Source: Coemansia sp. RSA 487
Lineage: Eukaryota; Kickxellomycota; Kickxellomycetes; Kickxellales; Kickxellaceae
DNA length: 64,000 nucleotides
Direction: 5' to 3'
NCBI GenBank assembly: GCA_027577595.1
Contig: JANBRJ010000032.1
Coordinates: 1-64,000 of the forward strand
Shown: positions 11,901-20,238 of the stretch, piece by piece
How positions within the stretch are numbered: the stretch's first letter is position 1
Layout of the letters: each line of letters starts with the position of its first letter
Position numbers and translations under genes: made by a program
The notes under the pieces: model-generated
Told to the model about the DNA's origin: nothing
Database searches by the model: none
Seen by the model: the letters and a program-made list of their open reading frames with translations, nothing else

Positions 11901-12638
11901 AGGCTCATCTGAACCCACTGAGGCGCCTGTGTTTTCGTCACCCTTGAGACATTCTATTTGGATCAGATATGTTCCGCTGTCGATCTCGCTGCCAACCTCG
12001 ACGGGTTTCGATCTTGGTAGATGTGTGCTAATCAAGGATCCACCGCCATCATCTCTGAGCACAATGCGATGGTCTGCTTCATGGAACAGCATTGTCCCGT
12101 CAGACCACGTCTTTGCCTTTTTAGTCTTTTGGGTCGTGTAGAGTATCGTGTACTCTATGGCTTCCTTCTGATCCTTCTTGACGTCCTCCTGGGGCTCGGG
12201 CTTGGTTTCTACGGCTACTATGTTGTTCTCAATAGCCGTGCCATCGTGCCTAAGTTCAGAACCGGCCTTGGACTTAAGCTTGATAGGTTTTATAAGGCTA
12301 GCGGGTCTCTTTGTGCGCTTCAATTGATCCGACGCCAATGGCTGTTTGCTCCGTGCCAAGACCGGTTTGGTGTTCGGTCCAGCGATACTCGATCCACTGC
12401 CATCTGCTGCATCGCCACCTTGCTCTTCCTCGAGCGTCAAAAGGTATCTTCCTATGTCGTACTCTATTGATACTTCAATCGTTTCCTTTGCTCGCAGACG
12501 GTGGCTGGCGATGCGGGCGTTGCTGGCATCAAAGACCACGATTTCCTTTGCCTCGTTGTTATAGTGCGCAAAGCCGTCCTGCCACGTCTTTGCCTTTTTC
12601 AGCTTTTGGTGTGTATACAGAGCAGTGAATTTGCGCAT
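8910..12638 (-). CDS. ZGRF1: ZGRF1-like SF1 DNA helicase with two N-terminal DUF2439 domains
   Basis: The product is 1242 residues from the first in-frame ATG (12638). The frame stays open for 41 codons upstream but contains no ATG. Two DUF2439-type domains lie at about 5-70 (ALYTHQKLKKAKTWQDG) and 162-230 (ILYTTQKTKKAKTWSDG). A low-complexity linker leads to a C-terminal Upf1-like superfamily 1 helicase. Its motifs are a Q-motif region LNENQFHILRQVV, Walker A GPFGTGKS (690-697), DEAC (881-884), GDPLQLPP (about 908-914), LSTQYRCHPRIG, VDAYQGSEREV and NVALSRAR. The helicase set looks complete. In other eukaryotes this family (ZGRF1, and its yeast DUF2439 relatives) acts in recombination repair and interstrand crosslink tolerance. 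No GRF zinc finger is visible. The C terminus is strongly acidic. The gene is followed 190 bp away by the convergent transportin gene. Confidence 0.88.
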   Translation of the reverse strand: MRKFTALYTHQKLKKAKTWQDGFAHYNNEAKEIVVFDASNARIASHRLRAKETIEVSIEYDIGRYLLTLEEEQGGDAADGSGSSIAGPNTKPVLARSKQPLASDQLKRTKRPASLIKPIKLKSKAGSELRHDGTAIENNIVAVETKPEPQEDVKKDQKEAIEYTILYTTQKTKKAKTWSDGTMLFHEADHRIVLRDDGGGSLISTHLPRSKPVEVGSEIDSGTYLIQIECLKGDENTGASVGSDEPVLQLQGRLKRRHKATLAEATDQPEKPKLARKGLQKLKLLKRVSSVSLSDQELVGDAIVVPAVPLTGSNMLPEKRAVSKRAAFIPPESQVPPYLHFPKRGELLQHVSISKGYGFGPPRKLAAPVTFAEWGVYQKKFSELLRENLMAELSALAIRYFFVAREKHEGSNQLADSSAASNTTTQKRKPQWKRNGHMFGGGGKGPSLAQACKGVGVLYFEDCTIRQPFMDNVAFKAQLNKGSVSLAKGDSIVIELSRREAYAGYAKDDTWAISTGEDFPTETTLLARSAFFGPSKNNTLELKLVGDEDAKAASRLFNRLGESSGGRKRMSAAEKAVSGIVAVRCLDSASDWSMIDSVEESLSPDSLPVLPHLLKMQPAGEESLRPPSFSCDDACKVDDVLDRIAVILKEKRQEFRLNENQFHILRQVVMSAVSIYIPAEDTSPITVVHGPFGTGKSFIVSVITICLDEIANEFPSIFNRTSTADPDSRFDAYAEELPESQGHGNHCNSKSSASTTPQSPPLRVLVSSMTNFAVDNMLAALLKQGYDQFLRVGNLKRISKQILPYVCRSSSSASDDIKELESMLEVAGNESEHDAICTAIQKLRQQRSQETIDNTFVIGTTCLSAATAALQSASFPLVILDEACQIVEPMALIALVNARCQRLVLVGDPLQLPPTLTTRVTKDAEGKGLDRALFDRLVEMGHRPQFLSTQYRCHPRIGSLCSQLFYGGKLLHGISPGDRPPFVSGIPPLSFLDTAGQEKQQGKSQSFFNKGEIDMAAQLVRRFIHGGVQPESIGIIALYKTQADMLQEQLTAFLGEHSRVQVSTVDAYQGSEREVIIVSCVRTNKIGFISNPNRVNVALSRARTHCVILGCRRLLETNAMWRRIIEYCREDEGGLGAVSAQTFLNRLAASAAEHGIEKQISDLLETSSQGSHSGIDQNQIESGDDESNSLHDDYLDEGVVGGLLSQQWSLPSLDFIDQPEDIAIADVDDDLIDCLDVDLDEM

Positions 12639-12840
12639 TTGCTCGTCCAAATATCCTCGTCCGCGAAGAGAAATATACAGAATACGTAAAAGTAAATATT
12701 TTAATGGAAGAACTAAAAAGAAAAGAGGAGCAGGAAATGCAACCAGGTTCACACCAGGCAAAACGCGTTAGCCGCTTTTTCATTACACCCCCGTATGTGC
12801 TGCGGAAAAAATACTAGTCAAAAACCGCTGTTTCTTGTAA

Positions 12841-13875
12841 TCATTTCCCAGCTAACCATTTGTAGACCACACCAAAGTCCTTGTCGACCATGCCTGGGTC
12901 GTTTGAGATGTGGCGGTAGATGTTCTCTGCCAATGCGCCAAGAAGCAGCGGGGTCTTTGACTCCTTTGCAGCGTTGGAAACAAGCCCCAGGTCCTTGAGC
13001 ATCAGCCGCGACTTGAAGCCGCCGGCATAGCCATTCGTGCTCGGCGCGGTGGGAATGACGTCAGGGACGGGGTTAGAGGTGTCTGAGGACCAGCACCGCC
13101 CCGATGATGTATTGAATATCGACGCCAGGACGCCAGCATCGAGTCCCAGCCGCATTCCGAGGTTCATCGCCTCGGCAGTCCCGATCATGCTGATGGCCAA
13201 GAGCAGATTGTTGCATATCTTGGCAGCCTGACCCGCTCCCAGGCCGCCGCAATAGACCACGTTTTTCCCCATGTTCCCAAGGCACCCCTTAGCCCGCTCA
13301 AAGTCGGCAGCGGTTTCACTGCCAACCATAAATGTTAGCGTCGCTGCCTTGGCACCCATGATCCCGCCAGAGATCGGCGCATCGACCGCGCGTGCGCCTG
13401 CCGCAATCACATGCTTTGACACATCGCTCGACACAGATGTATCGATTGTGCTGGAGTCGATGCACAGCGTGCTGCTGCTAACGCCATGGATGATGCCATC
13501 CTTACCCAGATAGACGCTCTTCACGTGTGACGATTCCGGTAGGGCTGTGACTATCACCGACGCCTGGCTGGCCAGATCCGCCGGCGACGATGCAACCTTG
13601 ACTGCTGTGCTTGCGTTCAACTCGCTGTCTTTTGTAAAGCGTGATACCGCGCTTTTGTCTACGTCATAGACGATAAACGGCTTGTTGGCCTTGGACTGGA
13701 GATGTTTTGCCATATGGTAGCCCATTTGGCCAAGTCCAATAAAGCCAATCGCAGTTTCTTCGGTTGGTGCAGCTGTCGAATATAGAAGGTTTCCAGCTCT
13801 GTTTGCAAGCAGTCGCGACATCGGCGCTTTGGCAAACTGGCACACCTGTGGTTGACGAGATAAAAACGACATCAT
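12841..13875 (-). CDS. HIBADH: 3-hydroxyisobutyrate dehydrogenase, mitochondrial
   Basis: The product is 344 residues, oxidising 3-hydroxyisobutyrate to methylmalonate semialdehyde with NAD+ in valine catabolism. The first 35 residues are rich in Arg, Ser and Ala with few acids (MMSFLSRQPQVCQF...), a likely mitochondrial presequence. A Rossmann loop GFIGLGQMG (44-52) binds NAD. DAPISGG (165-171) is the substrate-binding signature. Lys219 in GAGQAAKICNN is the catalytic lysine of the beta-hydroxyacid dehydrogenase family. Length and motifs are normal, and the gene is complete. It lies upstream of the ZGRF1-like gene on the same strand with a 202-bp gap. Confidence 0.95.
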   Translation of the reverse strand: MMSFLSRQPQVCQFAKAPMSRLLANRAGNLLYSTAAPTEETAIGFIGLGQMGYHMAKHLQSKANKPFIVYDVDKSAVSRFTKDSELNASTAVKVASSPADLASQASVIVTALPESSHVKSVYLGKDGIIHGVSSSTLCIDSSTIDTSVSSDVSKHVIAAGARAVDAPISGGIMGAKAATLTFMVGSETAADFERAKGCLGNMGKNVVYCGGLGAGQAAKICNNLLLAISMIGTAEAMNLGMRLGLDAGVLASIFNTSSGRCWSSDTSNPVPDVIPTAPSTNGYAGGFKSRLMLKDLGLVSNAAKESKTPLLLGALAENIYRHISNDPGMVDKDFGVVYKWLAGK

Positions 13876-16277
13876 GGTGTTTCTTACTTGTTTATGTCAC
13901 TATTCGTTGAACTACGCGAGCAATTGTGAGGGATATGTGTAGGTGTAGCAATGCTGTTTAATATACAGACAAGCAAAAAAAAGAGAGATAGTAAAAAAAT
14001 GCTACTTTGGTTTCTTGGATATCAATGAAAGAAGCCTCTTGCGTTTTCGCCCTCATGTCCGTTTTCCGCGTATTGTCAGTAGCGTGGGAATCGGTGAGCA
14101 AACATTTCTGTTTTCATTAATCGTAAATTTTGATCACGCGGGACTCCTTGAAAGGAAAGTGAAGTGCTGGTATCCAGCTTTAACTAGATACAATATGGCT
14201 CGTGTACGGCAGTGCTATCCAGAGCGCAATGTTCATTTCGGTCTGCGCTGCTGTCAGTGTTTCGCTTTCAAAAAGTGTGTAGAGATGTTGCTACATTTGA
14301 AAGCCAATGACATTTGTTTACAGCGCTTTAGTAAACGATGCCAAAATATCTAAAGCATGCAAAGTATTTTAAGCGAGTATGTGTTCCAATTACCTTTAGC
14401 TGAAACTCTGTTTCGAACTGGCCAACGATGGTATCGACAGGCTACAAGTGAACGATATCTTGAAGCTGTGTGTTAGAAGCTATACAGAGAAAGCAAATAC
14501 AAATCATGGGTGACTCTTATTTTACATATTCGCCATTAGCAGCAAATTCTCACTGGACTTGCCTTTTCCGCATTTTCCTTTTGCTTATTCGCAAACTCGT
14601 ACATCTTTGCTAAACATTTCTCAACTATTTAGGATATAAAGGGTGCATTGGTTTAATAGTGACACCGCCTGGTAGTTCCTTTCGCTTCGTTTATAATGGG
14701 TTTCTGCTTAAAATGTACGTGTGGTACTTACATTCCTCTAGGTTTTGCTGCAGTTTCTTGCTTGTACCGCTGGTATAATCTCGGAAAACACCTGCTGATC
14801 GTCTTTGTATACGTGCCCATTCTGATATTCTACAACACAGGCAAACACAAGACAGACTGTCCATATCATTTGGTTTTAGGAGTCGTAGCTTTCGCGGCTT
14901 TCTCGTTTGAAATACTCTCCCAAAATAGGAATAAACCTTACAATTCGTCCATCTCTCGCTTTTTTGCTTGCTTATATACACAATCTACTGAAAATGCTAG
15001 GGCTGTAAGTGCAAAATAATTGAATATCCCAATAATGAATATTTTGTTAAAAAATTCTATTCGACTAGGACAAAATGTATCACCACTATGTCAAGCAGCA
15101 GTGTCTTTTGGGATAATCACCAGTTTACTCGATTGGGAGTGACGTTAATTGGTGGATTGGTTTACAGGAAGCCTTATTTTCGGCTTGAGATATCTTCTTT
15201 AAAAGCGGACTTACGATACTGAGAAAGAAAATGGGTAATGTACATCCATGTAAAACATGGATACTAGCAACAGCCAATAACGATGCAACAAAGAAGGGTA
15301 TGCGCAAACTACAAGACATGTATCAAATTCGACACTAGTAATTGGAATTTCTGGTGCCAGCTTTCTGTACACAGTTCAATGTTACGTGCAAGTTCTGTGA
15401 ACAAAATCAGATCCATTTTATAAAAAAAAGTATATGCTACACTAAATGTTCAGCAATTAAACATGTGCTGCAGGAAATGATGATGATATAAAAGAGTGAT
15501 GCACATCATATCTGTTTTATAAGTAAAAATACATAGTTTCAAGACACGGTAAAGCTTGAGTATAAAATGCTATGTATCCTCATTATAGTCCTTCCATTAC
15601 AGCGCTTTCATAAATAATATAATTCAGCAATATTGTGAGATATCAAAAACACATTAACAGTTCAATTACGTACATACACCGCAAAATGGCTAATAGGCAG
15701 TGTAGAAAGTGCAGTAAATACTTTCCAGCCGGTTCATTTCCACTTGAAGGGTCAGCACAGTACAGAACATATAGAAATATATGCTATACTTGCACTACGA
15801 ATGATGTTGCTAGAAGGCCAAACCCTTGTAATCCCAGTGAAGATTATGACTAACTAGAAAACAGCCACTAATAACTTTGTCTATTTTTAAAAACCTTCCT
15901 AAATAAACAGCGGTTTACAGATTGACGGGTGCTTGTTCGTTTTGGAATCGTTGGCCATTGATCTGATTTGGCATCAAAAAAGTGTGAAGAACAGTGTTAA
16001 TCGTGATTTCTGGTAATCAACAAAAATTAAGCTAATGTTGGCCTTGGCATACAGATGACGCGGCATACACAAGAGCAATTACAGCCTGGCAAAGCTTTTA
16101 GCTGTTGCTTTCCTTTAGATATTTTCTGCTTACGTGTTAAACTCATCACAACGTTACATTAAATCCCATCTCTACTCTGTTGCATTCGTCTCAATCTGCT
16201 TCTTTATTTTTTGCCCGTGTTAATTATTTATACGCAAAACCAGCAGCAGCTTACCTCACCAGCAGACAGTATAAAAC
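13876..16277. other. 2.4-kb AT-rich intergenic region
   Basis: This divergent spacer between HIBADH (-) and the proteasome gene (+) contains only short open frames. The frames at 14015-14353 and 14696-15019 have no recognisable composition or motif. One small Cys-rich frame (15686-15853) is listed separately. No tRNA, transposase or reverse-transcriptase motif was seen here. Confidence 0.5.
15686..15853 (+). CDS. Possible 55-residue CxxC/CxxC zinc-binding protein or fragment
   Basis: From the internal ATG at 15686 the frame reads MANRQCRKCSKYFPAGSFPL, with a second pair ICYTCTTND about 25 residues later, then a Pro/Asn-rich tail and a stop. The spacing CxxC-x(n)-CxxC with an aromatic (YF) after the first pair resembles small treble-clef or zinc-ribbon modules. 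It could be a stand-alone microprotein, a fragment of a decayed gene, or chance. The frame extends 17 codons further upstream. No neighbour gives context. Function unknown. Confidence 0.3.
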   Translation: MANRQCRKCSKYFPAGSFPLEGSAQYRTYRNICYTCTTNDVARRPNPCNPSEDYD

Positions 16278-17211
16278 ATGGCCAGAAGATACGACTCTCG
16301 CACAACCATTTTCTCGCCTGAAGGTATGTCTGGTCGAACGCCTTAATCGCGCGTCCTTGCTTTGCTGCATTGCTTTTGGATTTATTTGTGCAAAACATTT
16401 GAAAAATGTGGCTAATTTTGTCGGTTCCTAAATTTGCCATTTTCAATTACTGTATATAGGCCGTCTCTATCAGGTCGAGTATGCGATGGAAGCTATTTCC
16501 CATGCAGGAACAGTTATTGGTGTGCTTAGTCAGGACGGCATAGTTCTTGCAGCCGAGCGCCAGGCCACTTCAAAGCTCCTTGAGCAGAACATTGGAAGCG
16601 AAAAGATATACGAGATGAACGATAACGTGGTTGCTGGAGTCGCAGGACTTACTGCTGACGCCAACATTTTGATCAACCAGTCTCGGGTGATTGCGCAGCG
16701 TTATCTGCTGCAATACGATTCTCAGATCCCCGTTGAACAGCTTGTGCGCAGACTGTGTGATTTAAAGCAAGGGTACACGCAATTTGGTGGTTTGCGTCCG
16801 TTTGGTGTCTCGTTCTTGTGTGCAGGATGGGATCCAGCCTTTGGATTCCAGCTCTACCAGTCGGATCCTGCAGGCAACTATTCGAGCTGGAAGGCTACAT
16901 GCATTGGCGAAAACTCTGGAAATGCACAGAGCATCCTCAAGCAGGAGTACAAGGACGAGGAGAAGGACCGTACGGCTGCGCCTGATACCAGCACAGCAGG
17001 CAGCAAGATGACTATGGATGATGCGCTCAGACTCACCTGCCTTGTACTATCAAAGACCGTTGACACTGCGAAGCTCACTAGCGAAAAGCTTGAATTTGCA
17101 ACGCTCTCGCTGAAGGGCGGAAAGCCTCATATCCATATCTACAGCTCGGATGAAATCGACGAGGTGCTGAGCAAGTACGAGTCGGTCATCAAGCCCTCTG
17201 ACAGCAACTAG
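16278..17211 (+). CDS. PRE9: 20S proteasome subunit alpha-3 (PSMA4/Pre9)
   Basis: There are two exons, 16278-16323 and 16460-17211, split by a 136-bp GTATGT...TATAG intron inside the Gly codon of the N-terminal signature. The joined protein is 265 residues (human PSMA4 261). It begins MARRYDSRTTIFSPEG and continues RLYQVEYAMEAISHAGTVIG, the proteasome alpha-type signature. QFGGLRPFGVSFLCAGWD, typical of alpha-3, follows. Alpha subunits lack the catalytic threonine and form the gate ring of the 20S core. The first ATG gives the canonical alpha-3 N terminus, so the start is well supported. The small first exon and the 5' intron position resemble those of other genes here. Confidence 0.96.
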
Positions 17212-17438
17212 CCTATCGTCTATTCCCTTCTTTTATAAACAACTTGAAAGCCAGTTCAAAACAGCAAAGAAAAGAAGTCATGTGGTTTTACCCCAAAACC
17301 ACGCTTTGTTAGGACAATGGGTGAAATTCTCAGAATGATTTTTGGTAGGGAGTTTGTTTAAAAAAAACAGCCCTTTTATATCAACAGCGCCTTACTCTAT
17401 ATTTATTAGCATATTAGAATAGCCATAGCACGCAGACG

Positions 17439-18998
17439 ATGGACGGGATACTTGAGCTGCAGCGCCAGGCGCACGAGGATATCGAGCGGCTAGAACAGGC
17501 AATCGTTGATCTAATGCTCCAAAACCTAACAAAACACCGATACCGACTTGTTCGTGAACAAAAGATAAATGGGTTACTGGATCAGATTCAGTCACGCAGC
17601 AAGTTTCTTATAGATATTGAGAACGATCTAACAGGGCTACGCCAAAGAGAAGTCACTGGAATGATCGAAAATGGATTTGACGATTTTTACAAAAGACTTG
17701 GGGCAATTCATAGCTACCATCGCCAGCATCCAGAATCAGCTGTCAACCCTCCCGAGCTGGAATATATAAAGTACAAAAACAATCCTGAGGAGCTTGAAGA
17801 GAAAAGACGAAAGCTTTTGTCAAAGGCGAAGGAGAACGACGAGCAGAATGTAGAGCTTATTGCAGAGCCTGAGTCGCTTCAAACGGAGACATTTCTTGCG
17901 GCAGAAGATGAGGAAAAACTGGATACGATGTTTTCTGGCGAGGAGCGGTTTGGCCGCTACGTCGATCTTAATGAGCAGTACGAGCTATATCTTAACCTAA
18001 AAGACGTCAAGCATACATCCTACCTGGATTACCTGGTAGAGTTTACAAAGTTTGAAGCGTATCCGCGGAAGAACAAGAGCCAACAAAAGTATGTAGAGTA
18101 CCTGTTTAGCCTTCGTCAATATTTCGAGGGATTCTTTTTGCGAGCCATGCCTCTTTTCAACGTGCCGAGTACGCAAAAGGAAGCCGAAGAGGAGTTTGCA
18201 CAGCAGTGGCAGAAAAGAAAAGCTGCTGACTGGGAGGACAATTCATCAGACGGTTCTTTGGGCCAGGAGTTGTTTTGCGCTGCATGTAAAAAGCAGTTTG
18301 AGAAGAGCACCACTTTCTCCGCTCACATGAACAGCCGCAAGCACAAAAAGACCGTCGCACGGCTGCAGGGCGAGCAAAAGGATACAGCCAACGCAACCGC
18401 AGTCTTAGAACGTGCGCTGGACGAAAAGATTGCGCAAGACAAAGAGACTGCGTGGTTAGAGCACCTTGTCCACACTTATGCGCTTGTATTGGCAGACAAG
18501 ATAAGCGATACAAAGGCCAACGTGGAACGCAGACAAGCACTGACTGAGGCGGAGCGCAACCAAGAGATCGACGAAGAAGAGCCCGAGTTTATCGAAGAGG
18601 ACGATGACAAGGACGACCAAATCTACAACCCACTGAACCTGCCTCTTGGATGGGACGGCAAGCCTATTCCATACTGGCTGTACAAGCTTCATGGGCTGGG
18701 AGTCAAGTTCTCTTGTGAGATCTGCGGCAATGCGGTTCACCGCGGACGCAAGGCTTATGAAAAGCACTTTCAAGAATCGCGCCATGCCACAAACATGCGC
18801 CGGTTAGGCATACCAAACACTCGTCAGTTCCACGGCGTATCGTCAATTGAGGAGGCGCTGGCTCTTTGGGAGCGCATCCAAAAGGAGAAGAAGCAAGCAG
18901 TCGCCAATACAGACACGTTTGAAGAGTTTGAGGACAGTGAGGGCAACGTTTTCAACAAAAAGACCTACTATGATCTCAAGCGACAAGGGCTTATTTAG
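17439..18998 (+). CDS. SF3A3: Splicing factor 3A subunit 3 (SF3a60/Prp9)
   Basis: The product is 519 residues, single exon. The N-terminal helical region (MDGILELQRQAHEDIERLEQ) and the LNEQYELYLNLKDVKHTSYLD block are typical of SF3a60, the U2 snRNP component needed for prespliceosome formation. A first C2H2 finger (CAACKKQFEKSTTFSAHMNS..H) lies near residues 280-305. The U1C/matrin-type finger (CEICGNAVHRGRKAYEKHF) lies near 424-455. It is followed by the family tail NTRQFHGVSSIEEALALW. The length matches yeast Prp9 (530) and human SF3A3 (501). The gene sits 227 bp after the proteasome gene, same strand, with no sign of co-transcription. Confidence 0.95.
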   Translation: MDGILELQRQAHEDIERLEQAIVDLMLQNLTKHRYRLVREQKINGLLDQIQSRSKFLIDIENDLTGLRQREVTGMIENGFDDFYKRLGAIHSYHRQHPESAVNPPELEYIKYKNNPEELEEKRRKLLSKAKENDEQNVELIAEPESLQTETFLAAEDEEKLDTMFSGEERFGRYVDLNEQYELYLNLKDVKHTSYLDYLVEFTKFEAYPRKNKSQQKYVEYLFSLRQYFEGFFLRAMPLFNVPSTQKEAEEEFAQQWQKRKAADWEDNSSDGSLGQELFCAACKKQFEKSTTFSAHMNSRKHKKTVARLQGEQKDTANATAVLERALDEKIAQDKETAWLEHLVHTYALVLADKISDTKANVERRQALTEAERNQEIDEEEPEFIEEDDDKDDQIYNPLNLPLGWDGKPIPYWLYKLHGLGVKFSCEICGNAVHRGRKAYEKHFQESRHATNMRRLGIPNTRQFHGVSSIEEALALWERIQKEKKQAVANTDTFEEFEDSEGNVFNKKTYYDLKRQGLI

Positions 18999-19196
18999 CA
19001 TGGTGGTACTGGATCATCTTTTTCGATCCCCATTATATAATTCGTATGCAGCGTTTTGGTGTATCAAAAGTAGCTGTAGCTGTAGTGTTTTTTTTTTCTC
19101 GTATGAAATGTATCCCGTTTCAAAACTTTTTATTTTTATTACTATTGCGTACAAATATTTCATCATATCAGTTACTTGTTAGGAAGGAAAGGAAAC

Positions 19197-19701
19197 ATGG
19201 CTGTTGACCTGCTGCAAGATGACATGGAGTTTACTCCAAAGTGTGAGGCCGCTCTTGTCGAGATTTTCGAACGCTACGATAAAGACAAGGACGGTGCGCT
19301 GAACGACGCTGAGCTAAAGGCATTTGCGGTATTTACAAACGGAGAACCAGTAAGTTCAGCAGCCACATGTTTGGCACTTTTACTAGGAGAGTATAGTTGA
19401 GAATATACGGTACTATTAGCGAGTATTTCTAAGAAAAGCTTCAATTTGAATTAAGCTGTAGTTTACAGCGGTGGACCTGGAAGACATCCGTGGAAACCTA
19501 AAGTGCACGGAGAACGGGGATCTGAAAAGGGAAGGATTTCTGCAAATGTACAGCCTGCAAACAAATGCTGGCGACGACGACGAGACGTGGAAGGATCTCA
19601 AGAAACACGGATACAACGAAAAGCTCGACCTGATCAAGGAAGAGGACAACATTGAGCCCTCGATCGAGCCAAACTCGGACAAGGCCGAGCCAAAGAAATA
19701 G
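19197..19701 (+). CDS. Small protein with one canonical EF-hand
   Basis: There are two exons, 19197-19349 and 19462-19701, around a 112-bp phase-0 intron (GTAAGT...CTGTAG). Together they encode 130 residues. A canonical calcium loop lies at residues 28-39 (DKDKDGALNDAE, with D, D, D, G, L and E in the right places). The second exon gives FTAVDLEDIRGNLKCTENGD, then GFLQMYSLQTNAGDDDETW, a second EF-hand-like helix-loop with a poor loop. The C terminus is charged and acidic. No signal peptide or membrane segment is seen. It probably acts as a calcium sensor or buffer, partner unknown. The alternative acceptor at 19468 would break the frame, so the upstream one was chosen. Confidence 0.75.
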
Positions 19702-20238
19702 TTTTCTCTTTTAAATTGCTTGTTTTTGGAACGAGTAAATATGGAATGTTGTACAGCGGGAGCGAAAGATAAAATCTATAATGAGAAAGACAATACCAAT
19801 TAATCCGCCAGAGTTGATGTAGCAACTAAATGACAAATTTTAACGAAGACCCTGCATTCCACGATGTACACTAGCAAAAAAAAAGCCATTAAAATGTCTT
19901 TCCAGTACCAAGTGGCAAGCAGGTCGTTCTTCGCTTCCCAACTCAAGAAAATATTTCATTTCTACGAAAAGGGAAGATTTGTAGATTTAGCTGGAAGGTG
20001 GTGGGGATCAGCGAAACCGGGAATTTTGCTGAAATACGTCTGGGCTGTCCCAACAGTCAGACCACCATTCTATGGGACAAGGGCAATGGACCAGAGACCG
20101 ATTCAGAACTGAAAATCCGGCTGCTCTGTTGATCCGGGGATCTTGGTTGCTGTACCCGTCAATAGAAGAGGATAAAAGCTTTTTTTTAATAAAGTGAAAT
20201 ACAAAAAAAAATGAATGAGAAGCTAAAATTCTTGCTGC
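19702..20238. other. Intergenic region with an ATG-less open frame
   Basis: This lies between the 3' ends of the EF-hand gene and FZO1. One frame on the plus strand is open for about 78 codons (about 19892-20130) with protein-like composition (KVVGISETGNFAEIRLGC) but no in-frame ATG. See findings. Nothing else is recognisable. Confidence 0.4.
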
